Source of the DNA: Mucilaginibacter oryzae
GTDB lineage: Bacteria; Bacteroidota; Bacteroidia; Sphingobacteriales; Sphingobacteriaceae
NCBI RefSeq assembly: GCF_003148845.1
Contig: NZ_QGHA01000002.1
Coordinates: 790,974 to 854,973, forward strand
DNA length: 64,000 bases
Direction of reading: 5' to 3'
Under the pieces are notes generated by a model. That model did not search any database and was not told the DNA's origin. It was given only the letters and a program-made list of their open reading frames with translations. How positions within the stretch are numbered: the stretch's first letter is position 1; each line of letters opens with the position of its first letter. The position numbers and the translations under genes were made by a program. Shown here piece by piece: positions 7,145 through 16,654 of the stretch.

Positions 7145-9742
7145 ATGGCTGAAGGAACAGAAAACGATAATTCACACGCAGAAGACAGGATAATTTCGAT
7201 AAATATTGATGAAGAAATGCGATCGGCTTACATTGATTATTCAATGTCGGTTATCGTTTCGAGGGCGCTGCCCGATGTCCGCGACGGACTGAAACCAGTG
7301 CACAGGCGTGTATTATATGGTATGCTCGACCTTGGTTTAACCAACGGCAAACCCTACAAAAAATCAGCCCGTATAGTAGGTGAGGTGATGGGTAAATACC
7401 ACCCGCACGGCGATAAATCAGTTTATGACACCATGGTACGTATGGCCCAGGAATGGAGCTTACGTTACCTGCTGGTTGAAGGCCAGGGTAATTACGGCTC
7501 TGTTGACGGCGATGAGCCCGCGGCCATGCGTTATACTGAGGCCCGCCTGCAAAAGCTTGCCGAAGAGATGCTGGCCGATATCAACAAAGATACCATCGAT
7601 TACCAGTTAAACTTCGACGACTCGTTACAGGAACCCACTGTACTGCCGTCAAAATTCCCTAACCTGCTGGTTAACGGTGCTTCGGGCATAGCGGTAGGTA
7701 TGGCCACCAACATGGCTCCGCATAACCTTTCGGAAGTTATTGATGCCACCGTAGCGTTGATAGATAACCGCCAGATTGAGGTTGCCGAGTTAATGAAATA
7801 TGTAAAAGGCCCCGATTTCCCTACAGGCGGTATCATTTACGGTTATGACGGCCCACGCGAGGCGCTGGAAACCGGTCGTGGCCGCGTAGTGATCCGTGCC
7901 CGTGCTGAAATTGAAACTTATGGCGGCGAACGTGAGCGCATTGTGGTAACCGAAATACCTTACCAGGTAAACAAGGCCCTGATGATTGAGCGTACCGCCG
8001 AACTGGTTAACGAGAAAAAACTGGAAGGCATTTCAGCCATCCGCGATGAATCGAGCAGGGAAGGTATACGTGTTGTTTACGAAATAAAACGTGATGCCAA
8101 CGCAGCTATCGTGCTGAATAACTTATTCAAATATACGGCTTTACAAACTTCATTTAGCGTAAACAATATCGCGCTGGTAAATGGCCGCCCGATGTTGCTT
8201 AACCTAAAGGACCTTATTCATCACTTTGTGGAGCACCGTCATGAGGTGGTTATACGCCGCACCAAATTTGAGCTTAACGAGGCCGAAAAACGTGCGCATA
8301 TCCTTGAAGGTTTGTTGATCGCCTTAGATCACCTGGACGAAGTGATCCGCCTGATCCGCGCTTCACAAACCCCGGATGAAGCAAGGGAAGGATTGATGAG
8401 CAGCTTCGGCCTGACAGATATCCAGGCCCGCGCTATCCTTGATATGACCCTGCGCAGGTTAACAGGACTTGAGCGTGATAAAATCAAAGACGAATACGCC
8501 GCTTTAATGAAACTCATCGAGCATTTGAAAAACATCCTGAGCGACGAAGGCATGAGGATGCAGATTATCAAAGATGAGCTGACCGAGATCAAAGAAAAAT
8601 ATGGCGATGAGCGCCGCACCGAAATGGTTCATTCATCTGCCGAAATGCAGACTGAAGACTTTATTGAGGACGAGAACGTAGTAATCACCATTTCGCGCGA
8701 AGGTTATATCAAACGTACCCCGCTTACCGAATACCGCAGGCAGGGCAGAGGTGGTAAAGGCGCGATAGGCAGCAATAGCCGTGATGCAGACTTTATCGAG
8801 CACCTGCTCATCGCTTCGAACCACAACTACATGTTGTTCTTCACTGAGTCGGGTCAATGTTTCTGGCTGAGGGTATTTGAAATTCCGGAAGGCACACGTA
8901 CCTCCAAGGGCCGCGCCATCCAGAATATCATTAATATCCCTAAAGAAGAAAAGATCAAGGCCTATATTAAACTGATCTCCCTGAAAGATCAGAATTACCT
9001 TGAAAATAATTTCATCATCATGTGTACCAAAAAAGGTACCATCAAGAAAACCTCGCTCGAAGCCTATTCGCGTCCGCGTTCAAACGGTATTAATGCCATT
9101 AACATTAATGAGGGCGACTCGCTGCTGGAAGCAAGCTTAACCAGCGGTAACAGCGAGATTGTGATGGCTTTGAAATCGGGCCGTGCAATCCGCTTTAACG
9201 AATCAACAGTAAGGCCGATGGGCCGTACAGCTACCGGCGTTCGTGGTATTACACTTGATGATGAGACGGACGAAGTAGTAGGCATGATCAGTATTGACGA
9301 TGCTGAAACTACCGTACTGGTGGTATCTGAAAAAGGCTACGGTAAGCGTACCGATATTGAAGATTACCGCGTTACCAACCGTGGCGGTAAAGGTGTAAAA
9401 ACTTTAAATATTACCGAAAAAACCGGAAACCTTGTAGCCATAAAAGGTGTTACAGATAAGGAAGACCTGATGATCATCAACAAATCAGGTATTATCATCC
9501 GGATTGCAGTTAGCGAGTTGAGGGTAATGGGCCGCGCTACACAGGGCGTAAGACTTATCACACTTAAAAACGATGACGAAATTGCTTCAGTAGCCAAAAT
9601 TGAGCACGACGAAGAGCAGGAAGAAGTAGGCGAGGGGGATGTTGCTGCTGCTGAAGGCACTGATGCTACCGGAGAAACGACCGGCGACAGCAATACGGCC
9701 GATGATAACGCAGAAACATCATCCGACGATACAACTGAATAA
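7145..9742 (+). CDS. gyrA: DNA gyrase subunit A
   Basis: The DNA breakage-rejoining subunit of gyrase, which introduces negative supercoils together with GyrB. The catalytic Tyr is Y130 in [10 protein letters not shown]. The C-terminal beta-pinwheel contains a GyrA box (QGRGGKG, about residues 533-540), separating it from ParC, and a second RGGKG near 745. The last 45 residues are a Glu/Asp/Thr-rich acidic tail. The position equivalent to E. coli Ser83, in [15 protein letters not shown], is Lys (K91), while the Asp87 equivalent (D95) is kept. Length (865 aa) is normal. Two TPR genes follow after 3 and 9 bp. Confidence 0.98.
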   Translation: MAEGTENDNSHAEDRIISINIDEEMRSAYIDYSMSVIVSRALPDVRDGLKPVHRRVLYGMLDLGLTNGKPYKKSARIVGEVMGKYHPHGDKSVYDTMVRMAQEWSLRYLLVEGQGNYGSVDGDEPAAMRYTEARLQKLAEEMLADINKDTIDYQLNFDDSLQEPTVLPSKFPNLLVNGASGIAVGMATNMAPHNLSEVIDATVALIDNRQIEVAELMKYVKGPDFPTGGIIYGYDGPREALETGRGRVVIRARAEIETYGGERERIVVTEIPYQVNKALMIERTAELVNEKKLEGISAIRDESSREGIRVVYEIKRDANAAIVLNNLFKYTALQTSFSVNNIALVNGRPMLLNLKDLIHHFVEHRHEVVIRRTKFELNEAEKRAHILEGLLIALDHLDEVIRLIRASQTPDEAREGLMSSFGLTDIQARAILDMTLRRLTGLERDKIKDEYAALMKLIEHLKNILSDEGMRMQIIKDELTEIKEKYGDERRTEMVHSSAEMQTEDFIEDENVVITISREGYIKRTPLTEYRRQGRGGKGAIGSNSRDADFIEHLLIASNHNYMLFFTESGQCFWLRVFEIPEGTRTSKGRAIQNIINIPKEEKIKAYIKLISLKDQNYLENNFIIMCTKKGTIKKTSLEAYSRPRSNGINAININEGDSLLEASLTSGNSEIVMALKSGRAIRFNESTVRPMGRTATGVRGITLDDETDEVVGMISIDDAETTVLVVSEKGYGKRTDIEDYRVTNRGGKGVKTLNITEKTGNLVAIKGVTDKEDLMIINKSGIIIRIAVSELRVMGRATQGVRLITLKNDDEIASVAKIEHDEEQEEVGEGDVAAAEGTDATGETTGDSNTADDNAETSSDDTTE

Positions 9743-9745
9743 ATT

Positions 9746-10864
9746 ATGCATTACCGCAGAATCTTTTTAACGGTTTTAATATCATTTATTACTACAACTT
9801 TCGCGTTTGCCCAAAAGGAGGCGCTGAAAGTTGTAGTGAACAACCTGGCCTTTTATAAACAAAAAGGCGATCTGAAATACCTGGCGGCGGCAAAGAAATC
9901 TGCTGATAGTTTGATCATTAAAAAATCAGACACCACCGATATCGAAAAAAACCTTTACAGGGCAATTGTAAATTCAAGCATTTTATATATCGATTCGCTG
10001 AACAAGCTGGGCATGCCGGCCGATTTACTTACGCAAACCTCGCAACTGGTTGATAAACTATCTGCCAAGAGTAAAGCTTTCAGGTATCAGCCGGAACTTG
10101 ATTATTCCAAACGCTGCCTGGCCAATGTTTATATCCGTAAAGGTTTTGAATTTGTAAATAACTCCGATTTCAACAACGCCAAAACCTCGTTTGAAAATGC
10201 AAAAAAGTATGCTCCGGGCATGAACCAGATCAATACCTATATAGCTTTTGCAAACAATAAAGCCGGAAATTTACAGGACGCCGCTAAATATTATACCAGT
10301 TTATTAAAAACAGACAGCGCAAAAACCGAGTATATCGAAACCGCTTCCAATATCTATAAAGCCTTGGGTGATACCGCCAAAGCCCTGCAAATACTACAAA
10401 AAGGCAGGAAATTGTTACCTAACGACAGGTTTTTATTGCTGGATGAGGCGAATATCTACAACAACAAAAAAGATTATAAAGCGTTAGAGCCGCTGTTGCC
10501 TTCGCTGCTTGACATCAACCCCAATAACGCGGATATAGCATTTGTTGCCGCTAATTGCTATGATCATTTAAATAAATTTGAATTGGCCGAATCATTATAT
10601 TTACGTGCGATTGAACTGGGCGGCACCGATTTCGATCCGGCTTTTAATCTTGGCCTGTTATATTTAAAACAAAGCGCTGGCAAAAAGGAGGGAAGCGACA
10701 TCCAGGATTTAGGCAGGGCGATACAATGGCTTGAAAAAGCTAATGAAATATCACCGAACAACGTTAAAAGTCTGCAGGTATTACGAACGGCCTATCAACG
10801 GTCTGACAACCAGGACATGTTAGAAAGAGTAAACAATAAACTAAAACAGTTAACCAATCAATAA
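9746..10864 (+). CDS. Secreted TPR-repeat protein downstream of gyrA
   Basis: A 372-aa protein with an N-terminal signal peptide ending near FAFAQ (about residue 22), then helical tetratricopeptide-like repeats: the pattern of A, F, Y and L at fixed spacing is clear from about 150 to 370, for example DPAFNLGLLYLKQ and GRAIQWLEKANEISPNN. Likely periplasmic and a scaffold for protein contacts. It starts 3 bp after gyrA and is followed 9 bp later by a related TPR gene with a similar C-terminal ending (SLQVLRTAYQ), so the three probably form one transcript. No enzymatic motif is visible. Confidence 0.82.
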   Translation: MHYRRIFLTVLISFITTTFAFAQKEALKVVVNNLAFYKQKGDLKYLAAAKKSADSLIIKKSDTTDIEKNLYRAIVNSSILYIDSLNKLGMPADLLTQTSQLVDKLSAKSKAFRYQPELDYSKRCLANVYIRKGFEFVNNSDFNNAKTSFENAKKYAPGMNQINTYIAFANNKAGNLQDAAKYYTSLLKTDSAKTEYIETASNIYKALGDTAKALQILQKGRKLLPNDRFLLLDEANIYNNKKDYKALEPLLPSLLDINPNNADIAFVAANCYDHLNKFELAESLYLRAIELGGTDFDPAFNLGLLYLKQSAGKKEGSDIQDLGRAIQWLEKANEISPNNVKSLQVLRTAYQRSDNQDMLERVNNKLKQLTNQ

Positions 10865-10873
10865 CAAAGCATC

Positions 10874-12136
10874 ATGAAAATCAAACTTTTGATGGCGGGC
10901 CTGTTGGGCTTAGTTTCAGCAACAGCGTTTGCACAAAAAGGCGAGCTTAACACGGCTAAAGAAGAATACGAAAAATATTCCGGTTTAAGGGGCCAGGCAG
11001 CTATGGCAACAATGGCGAATAAAAGCTTAAGCACCGCCAAAGAATCTATAGATAAAGCTGCGGCAAATGAAAAAACCGCAACAATGCCGCTTACCTACGC
11101 GGTAAAAGGTTCGATTTATTCAGCGCTCGCGCTACAGGATACCGTTGCGGCAACTTCGCTTCCATTATTTAACACGGCAGAAGAAGCTTTGAAAAAAGCC
11201 AAGGAAGTAGATACCAAAGGCGATAACGCTAAAATGATTAACGATGCTTATTTAAACCTGGCCCAATACCAGCTTACCAAAGGAGTTAAAGAATACTCAG
11301 CAGGCAAATATGACCAGGCTTACAAATCGTTCGATTTTTACCGTACCGTTGCGCCTGAGGATACCAACGCTATTTATTACACCGGTTTGGCTGCCGCTAA
11401 CGCGAAAAACTACCCGGCTGCTATCACCAACTACACTAAACTGCTTACAACCAACTTTTCAAAAAATCAAACAACTTACCTTGATCTTTCGTCGTTGTAC
11501 CTGGCAAGCAAAGATACCACAAACGCGCTGAAAACCGTAACCGATGGTGTTGCCAAATATCCGGCCAACAGTGAGTTACGCAAACGCGAAATCGAGATCA
11601 GCCTGCAAACCGGCAAGGAAAAGGAGGTTGTTGATAAAATTCAGGCTGCTTTAGCTAATGATCCAAAAAATAAAACCTTGTACTACTACGCAGGCTTAAC
11701 TTACTCGCAGGCAGGCGATGGTTACGCAAATTCGGCGAAAACCGCTAAAGACCCGGCTACCAAAACCAAATTGCAGGCATCAAAAGCCGAAGCCTACGGC
11801 AAAGCTGGCGAGATGTATAAAAAAGCCTTGGAATTAGATCCGAATTATTTTGAAGCCAATTTAAACCTGGGCTATATTATTTTGAACCCGGCCATTGATT
11901 CGTATAACGCGGCCAATAAATTACCGGCTAATAAACAAAAAGAGTATGACGCGGCTATCGCTAAAGCGAAAGCACAGTTTGACCTGGCTAAACCATATTT
12001 GTTAAAAGCAGTTGAGTTACAGCCAAAATCACTTGATGCATTACAAAACCTCAGAACTTACTACCAGGGTGTAAGGGATGATGCCAATGCTGCAAAGATC
12101 AAAGCACAGATTGACGCTTTACCGGCAAATCAATAA
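10874..12136 (+). CDS. Secreted TPR-repeat protein, paralogue of the preceding gene
   Basis: 420 aa with a signal peptide (MKIKLLMAGLLGLVSATAFAQ) and several TPR units, the clearest being AGEMYKKALELDPNYFEANLNLGYI (split here by an inserted Lys/Ala-rich helix) and LLKAVELQPKSLDALQNLRTYYQ. Shared layout and a matching C-terminal end with the upstream gene indicate an old tandem duplication. Lys/Ala/Asn-rich composition suits a soluble periplasmic protein. A strong hairpin terminator follows within 10 bp, marking the end of the gyrA transcript. Function unknown. Confidence 0.82.
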   Translation: MKIKLLMAGLLGLVSATAFAQKGELNTAKEEYEKYSGLRGQAAMATMANKSLSTAKESIDKAAANEKTATMPLTYAVKGSIYSALALQDTVAATSLPLFNTAEEALKKAKEVDTKGDNAKMINDAYLNLAQYQLTKGVKEYSAGKYDQAYKSFDFYRTVAPEDTNAIYYTGLAAANAKNYPAAITNYTKLLTTNFSKNQTTYLDLSSLYLASKDTTNALKTVTDGVAKYPANSELRKREIEISLQTGKEKEVVDKIQAALANDPKNKTLYYYAGLTYSQAGDGYANSAKTAKDPATKTKLQASKAEAYGKAGEMYKKALELDPNYFEANLNLGYIILNPAIDSYNAANKLPANKQKEYDAAIAKAKAQFDLAKPYLLKAVELQPKSLDALQNLRTYYQGVRDDANAAKIKAQIDALPANQ

Positions 12137-12142
12137 AACTAA

Positions 12143-12174
12143 AAGAGAAAGGGCTTGCAAAAGCCTTTTCTCTT
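12143..12174 (+). terminator. Terminator closing the gyrA-TPR-TPR operon
   Basis: A 14-bp stem with one G-U pair (AAGAGAAAGGGCTT / AAGCCTTTTCTCTT) around a GCAA tetraloop. The T-rich 3' arm stands in for a separate T-tract. Confidence 0.7.
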
Positions 12175-12194
12175 AAAATTACTATTTAACATAA

Positions 12195-12246
12195 TGTTAA
12201 TTATAGTAAATAAATCATTAAGCAAAAATCGACGGTATAATTAACA
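12195..12246. repeat. 11-bp perfect dyad upstream of the SDR gene
   Basis: TGTTAATTATA (12195-12205) and its exact reverse complement TATAATTAACA (12236-12246) are 30 bp apart in AT-rich DNA between the gyrA operon terminator and the SDR gene. Possible operator; no assigned regulator. Confidence 0.4.
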
Positions 12247-12385
12247 CATAATCATTAGTTCTCAGTGTCAGTTAACCGCCAAAGCTCATCAAATGTCAGC
12301 TTAGTTTAATTTTAAGATTAAAACGCTGCCAAACGCCCAAAGCGGCATTACAGTTGTAAACTTAACCCCAAAAACAACCCACGAA

Positions 12386-13180
12386 ATGGATCTTAATTTA
12401 AAAAATAAAACCGCGCTGATTACAGGATCAACAGCCGGTATTGGATATGCTATCGCAAAATCTTTGGCAACCGAAGGCGTTAGCGTTTATATAAATGGCC
12501 GCAGCCAGGTTAAGGTTGATGAAGCCGCGCGGAAACTGATTGCAGAAACCGGCAATGAAAATATCAAAGGAATAGCCGCTGATTTTGCTAACCCCGCGCA
12601 GATTTCCGCGTTGATCGAACAATTGCCCGAGGTTGATATTTTGGTAAACAACGTCGGCATTTTTGAACCTAAAGATTTTTTGGCGATAACTGATGAAGAC
12701 TGGTTGAAATTTTATGAAGTTAACGTTTTAAGCGGCGTGCGCATGGCGCGGGCATATTTCAATAAAATGCTGAGCAAAAACTGGGGCCGGATCATCTTTA
12801 TCTCCAGCGAATCTGCTTACCAAATCCCTGCCGAAATGATTCATTACGGCATGACCAAAACCGCCCAGATTGCCGTGGCCCGCGGCCTGGCCGAACTTAC
12901 TACCAATACCGGCGTTACCGTAAATACCATATTACCTGGGCCAACATTATCTGAAGGCGTAGGCGATTTTGTTAAAGCCTTAGCCGACGGACAAGGTGTT
13001 ACCACAACCGAGATTGAAAAAGACTTCTTTGCAAATATCCGCGGTACTTCGCTGTTAAAACGCTTCATTACTACAGATGAGATCGCCAACCTGGTAACCT
13101 ACGTTGCCAGTCCCTTATCGGCAGCCACCAACGGAGCAACTTTACGTGCCGATGGTGGTGTTATAAAAACTGCTTTTTAA
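12386..13180 (+). CDS. Short-chain dehydrogenase/reductase
   Basis: A classical SDR of 264 aa. The Rossmann dinucleotide motif TGSTAGIG is at residues 13-20, NNVG at 88-91, and the catalytic residues are Ser140 or Ser141, Tyr154 and Lys158 (YGMTK). NGRS following the second strand suggests NADP(H) preference, because a basic residue replaces the Asp typical of NAD enzymes. It resembles 3-oxoacyl-ACP-reductase-like oxidoreductases, but there is no fatty-acid gene nearby and the substrate cannot be given. It stands alone between a dyad-rich upstream region and a strong bidirectional terminator. Confidence 0.92.
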   Translation: MDLNLKNKTALITGSTAGIGYAIAKSLATEGVSVYINGRSQVKVDEAARKLIAETGNENIKGIAADFANPAQISALIEQLPEVDILVNNVGIFEPKDFLAITDEDWLKFYEVNVLSGVRMARAYFNKMLSKNWGRIIFISSESAYQIPAEMIHYGMTKTAQIAVARGLAELTTNTGVTVNTILPGPTLSEGVGDFVKALADGQGVTTTEIEKDFFANIRGTSLLKRFITTDEIANLVTYVASPLSAATNGATLRADGGVIKTAF

Positions 13181-13214
13181 ACGTCATTTCGTTTTAAATC
13201 GTCAGTTTAACGAA

Positions 13215-13256
13215 ATAAAGAACCCCCGTACCAATTCAAGTACGGGGGTTCTTTAT
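13215..13256. terminator. Bidirectional terminator
   Basis: A 17-bp perfect stem (13215-13231 with 13240-13256) around an 8-nt loop, with a GC core (CCCCCGTAC) and A/T-rich flanks on both sides. It separates the SDR gene from the convergent small lipoprotein gene. Confidence 0.85.
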
Positions 13257-13272
13257 GAATGCACCTTTAAAA

Positions 13273-13464
13273 TTACATTTTGGTGGTGTCTTTTTTAGTA
13301 GTATCTGTTTTCATGGTATCGGCACCGGCCGGAGCGCTCTGGCTTGTTGAATCCATTTTAGTAGTGTCTGAGCCGTCGCCTGCTTTTTTTTCTGAACTGC
13401 AGCCGGTAGCAACAGCGCCGATCATTGCCGCGACAAGCGCGAAACTTAAAAATTGCTTTTTCAT
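13273..13464 (-). CDS. Small Ser/Thr/Lys-rich lipoprotein
   Basis: Start chosen at 13464 (63 aa), giving MKKQFLSFALVAAMIGAVATGC, a standard lipoprotein signal with the modified Cys at residue 22; the ten residues upstream in frame add nothing recognisable. The mature part is a disordered chain of DTTK and DST repeats. Many Bacteroidota encode such tiny lipoproteins, often stress-induced, with unknown role. It converges on the SDR gene and shares the hairpin terminator. Confidence 0.75.
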   Translation of the reverse strand: MKKQFLSFALVAAMIGAVATGCSSEKKAGDGSDTTKMDSTSQSAPAGADTMKTDTTKKDTTKM

Positions 13465-13634
13465 AGTTATTTGTTTTAGAATTAAGATTGTCAATTTATG
13501 GTGAACCTTACTATAAACCCGGTGATACGCTTATTGTTTAACCAATATTTAAAAAGGCGGCATTTTTTTTAACATTGAGCGTTTTGATCAACATTTTCAG
13601 TTTTATCCGCCGTTTTTTCTGATATTTAAGCGCT

Positions 13635-14114
13635 ATGGTAATATCCGAAGGATTATTGAAATGGGTGATGAGGCTCTATCCCCCTCTCCTTTTTCAACGT
13701 ATTTGGGTTGTTAAGTTTTTAAGTGGCTACCAGGGCGTTGATGTACGGATCAGGAAAAGTTTTCTGAATAAAAATTATAATAACAGCATATTTGGCGGTA
13801 CGCTTTTTTGCGCGGCCGATCCCTTTTACCCCCTACTCTTTCACCAACTGTTAACCCGCAAAGGATATAAGTTGATTGTATGGTCAAAATCAGCCACCAT
13901 ACAGTATTTAAAACCGGCTACTACAAATTTACATTTCAGTATCAGGCTGAACGACAGTGACATTGAGCAGGCAGAACAGGTTTTAAATACAGCCGGAAAA
14001 TTTATAAGCTCCTTCCCTATTGACATTTACGATAAAGATGGCGAAATATGCGTATCGTTGATGAACGAGGTATACGTACGAAACTTAAACTTTATTGATA
14101 CTACTAATATATAG
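13635..14114 (+). CDS. DUF4442 hotdog-fold protein (thioesterase-like)
   Basis: 159 aa matching the DUF4442 family, which adopts the hotdog fold of acyl-CoA thioesterases. Visible family features are the N-terminal helix LLKWVMRLYPPLLFQRIWV, the central FGGTLFCAADPFYPLL helix and the following WSKSATIQYLKPATTNLHF strand. No catalytic residue can be assigned with confidence. It is the first gene of a plus-strand run: a GNAT gene begins 6 bp later. Cytosolic; a role in acyl-thioester hydrolysis is an inference from fold. Confidence 0.8.
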   Translation: MVISEGLLKWVMRLYPPLLFQRIWVVKFLSGYQGVDVRIRKSFLNKNYNNSIFGGTLFCAADPFYPLLFHQLLTRKGYKLIVWSKSATIQYLKPATTNLHFSIRLNDSDIEQAEQVLNTAGKFISSFPIDIYDKDGEICVSLMNEVYVRNLNFIDTTNI

Positions 14115-14120
14115 CTGCTG

Positions 14121-14579
14121 ATGACTGTGATCATGAATGACGAGGCCTTTGAAAAAAAAGGATTTAAAATTTCGACAGATAAGAACTTGCTGGATGTTGA
14201 CGTTATTTATGATTTTTTAAATAACGACTCGTATTGGGCAAAAGGCATCCCACGTCAAAAAATGGCGCGGGCAATTGAAAACTCCATGTGCTTTGGTATT
14301 TATCATAATGGCGAGCAAGCCGGTTTTGCCCGTGTTGTTACCGATAACGCAACTTTTGCCTATATATGCGATGTGTTTGTGTTACCCAAATATCGCGGCA
14401 AAAGCCTATCAAAATGGCTGATTCAAACTATCGTTAAACATCCCGACTTAAAAGGTTTAAGAAGATGGTCGCTGGCTACGGCCGATGCGCATAACCTTTA
14501 CAGCCAATTTGGTTTTTCGCCCATTGCCAAGCCCGAAAGCTGGATGGAGATTTATACCCCTTACAGTAAACCGCAATAA
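14121..14579 (+). CDS. GNAT-family N-acetyltransferase
   Basis: 152 aa with the GNAT core: strand beta4 AYICDVFVLPKYRGKSLSKWL includes the acetyl-CoA pyrophosphate-binding RGKSLS (R/Q-x-x-G-x-G/A-like; Ser replaces the second Gly), and the later DAHNLYSQFGF block is the usual helix-alpha4/beta7 signature. It transfers an acetyl group from acetyl-CoA to an amine of unknown substrate. It lies between the DUF4442 gene (6 bp upstream) and an AlbA_2 gene (14 bp downstream), probably on the same mRNA. Confidence 0.9.
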   Translation: MTVIMNDEAFEKKGFKISTDKNLLDVDVIYDFLNNDSYWAKGIPRQKMARAIENSMCFGIYHNGEQAGFARVVTDNATFAYICDVFVLPKYRGKSLSKWLIQTIVKHPDLKGLRRWSLATADAHNLYSQFGFSPIAKPESWMEIYTPYSKPQ

Positions 14580-14593
14580 TTAACCCCCAGGCT

Positions 14594-15226
14594 ATGAATA
14601 AAACAAACGTAAAGAAGCTGATATTTGAAGGCGAAAGCGTGATACTCGACTTCAAAAAAACAATTACAAGTTGCGAAAAAATAGCCCGCACCATGGTTTC
14701 ATTCGCCAATAACAAGGGCGGCAAATTATTGATCGGCGTTGCTGATGACGGCACTATTAAAGGCGTAAAATCCGAAGAAGAGGAAAAATACATGATAACC
14801 CGGGCCGCGCACCTTTTTTCTCGCCCGGCACTCGAACCCGTTTTTGAGGAAGTTTATGTTGATGATAAAGTAGTGCTACTGGTTGATATCCCGCCAAGCG
14901 ACCTCAAACCCCATTACGCGCTTGCCGAAGACGGCAAGTGGTGGGTGTATGTGCGCGTGCAGGATAAAAGCGTACTGGCCAGTAAAATTGTACTGGAAGT
15001 TTTGAAGCGCTCATCAAATGATCAGGGTGTTTTAATTGAATATTCAGACAACGAACGAACCTTACTGGGGCACCTGGAAAAAGCAGGGCGTGTTACCATA
15101 AAAGAATGTGCCGAACTTTTAAAAGTGGGCAGGCGAAGGGCGCAAAATTTGCTGGTAGATTTGATCCTTTCAGGTATTATCAAAATAAACACCACCGAAA
15201 AAGAAGAATATTACACGGCCTGCTGA
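14594..15226 (+). CDS. AlbA_2 (Schlafen-type) DNA-binding domain protein
   Basis: 210 aa. Residues about 10-130 are an AlbA_2/Schlafen-AlbA domain: EGESVILDFKKTI, then TMVSFANNKGGKLLIGVADDGTIKGV, a hallmark of this family. The C-terminal part (about 145-205) looks like a winged helix: RTLLGHLEKAGRVTIKECAELLKVGRRRAQNLL in outline. Such proteins are often annotated as transcriptional regulators or ATP-binding proteins. Its place between GNAT and MATE genes may make it a local regulator, but this is not shown. The domain call is firm. Confidence 0.85.
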   Translation: MNKTNVKKLIFEGESVILDFKKTITSCEKIARTMVSFANNKGGKLLIGVADDGTIKGVKSEEEEKYMITRAAHLFSRPALEPVFEEVYVDDKVVLLVDIPPSDLKPHYALAEDGKWWVYVRVQDKSVLASKIVLEVLKRSSNDQGVLIEYSDNERTLLGHLEKAGRVTIKECAELLKVGRRRAQNLLVDLILSGIIKINTTEKEEYYTAC

Positions 15227-15227
15227 A

Positions 15228-15255
15228 TTTGTTAACATGTAAATAGCTACTTTTG
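15228..15255 (+). promoter_or_regulatory. Candidate internal promoter for the MATE gene
   Basis: TTTG (15228-15231, just past the AlbA_2 stop) and TACTTTTG (15248-15255), which matches TAnnTTTG exactly. The 16-bp spacer is short, so the -7 element carries most of the weight. Confidence 0.4.
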
Positions 15256-15274
15256 GCACCCTGTGTTAAAAGTA

Positions 15275-16654
15275 ATGTCTGGTACCTTCTCAAAATATAA
15301 ACCATTTTACCGCGAAAGCCTTAAGCTTGCCATCCCAGTTGTACTATCCAACGTGGGCCATACGCTGGTGCAAACATCGGATACCATTATTGTGGGGCAC
15401 TTTGCGGGCACATCGTCGCTGGCGGCTGTAGCGCTGGTTAATAGTTTATTTATGGTTCCGCTGGTAATCGGGATGGGCATCTCGTACGGGTTAACGCCAC
15501 TGGTTGCACAAAATAACGGCGGCGGTAATAAGCGCGAATGCGGAATGCTGTTATCAAACAGTTTGTTGATCAATATGCTTAGCGGGGTACTGTTGTTTGC
15601 ATTGATCTATTTTGGTACGATGCTGCTGATTGGTCACCTTGGTCAATCGCCCGCTGTGGTAGCCGAAGCCAGGCCCTATTTGTTGCTGCTGAGTTTATCG
15701 TTGATCCCGCTTTTGGTGTTTAATACCTTTAAGCAGTTTGCCGAAGGTTTAGGCTTTACAAAGCAGGCCATGATGATCTCTATCTGGGGAAACGTAATCA
15801 ATATCTGCCTCGGGATCACTTTTGTTAAGGGCTTGTTCGGGATACCTGCAATGGGGATCAGGGGCGTTGGGTACAGCACGTTAATTGATCGTTGTGTGAT
15901 GGCCGTGGTAATGGCTTTCTACGTTTTCAGATCAAAGAACTTCAAAGCATACCTAAAGGATTTTTCTATCAGAAACATCGACCGCATCCGTGGCTTGCGG
16001 ATCATGAAAATAGGTGCGCCGGTTGCGCTTCAATATGTTTTTGAGGTGAGCGCTTTCGGCGGCGCGGCTATTTTAGTTGGTACTATAGGCTTAGTACAGC
16101 AGGCCGCTCACCAGGTTTCTATCAGTCTGGCATCCATGACCTATATGGCCGCGAGCGGAATTTCGGCAGCAGCAGCGATCAAATCGGGGAATTATTTCGG
16201 GGCAAAAAAACGCGATAAGTTAAGGCTCTCGGCAATAGCCAACTACCACATCGTGTTGATTTTTATGAGCATAACTGCCTTGCTGTTCACCGTTTTGCGC
16301 AGCTACCTACCATGGATTTATACTTCAGATGAAAGTGTTATACATATTGCAGTACAGATACTTATCATCGTGGCACTATTTCAATTGTTTGATGGCGCCC
16401 AGGTTGTTGGCCTTGGCGTATTACGCGGAATGGGTGACGTGAATATCCCTACGCTTATCACCTTTCTGGCCTATTGGGTAGTTGGTTTACCAATTGGTTA
16501 TGTATTAGGTATTACGCTGCATTGGGGTATTAATGGTGTTTGGTACGGCCTGGTATTGGGCCTCGCCACAGCATCGGTGCTGCTGTTTATCCGCTTTAAC
16601 ATCATTAGCAAAACCAGGCATTATCACGAAGTGCCGATAGTAGCTCAGGATTAA
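15275..16654 (+). CDS. MATE-family multidrug efflux transporter
   Basis: A 459-aa inner-membrane protein with about 12 helices, of the NorM/DinF type. LAIPVVLSNVGHTLVQTSDTIIVGHF at the N-terminus is the family signature, and GMGISYGLTPLVAQNNGGG follows. These pumps export cationic drugs or metabolites in exchange for Na+ or H+. I prefer ATG 15275 over an in-frame GTG at 15263 because conserved sequence begins only after it. Its last 4 bases overlap the tail of the convergent deacetylase gene, leaving no room for a terminator. Confidence 0.93.
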   Translation: MSGTFSKYKPFYRESLKLAIPVVLSNVGHTLVQTSDTIIVGHFAGTSSLAAVALVNSLFMVPLVIGMGISYGLTPLVAQNNGGGNKRECGMLLSNSLLINMLSGVLLFALIYFGTMLLIGHLGQSPAVVAEARPYLLLLSLSLIPLLVFNTFKQFAEGLGFTKQAMMISIWGNVINICLGITFVKGLFGIPAMGIRGVGYSTLIDRCVMAVVMAFYVFRSKNFKAYLKDFSIRNIDRIRGLRIMKIGAPVALQYVFEVSAFGGAAILVGTIGLVQQAAHQVSISLASMTYMAASGISAAAAIKSGNYFGAKKRDKLRLSAIANYHIVLIFMSITALLFTVLRSYLPWIYTSDESVIHIAVQILIIVALFQLFDGAQVVGLGVLRGMGDVNIPTLITFLAYWVVGLPIGYVLGITLHWGINGVWYGLVLGLATASVLLFIRFNIISKTRHYHEVPIVAQD

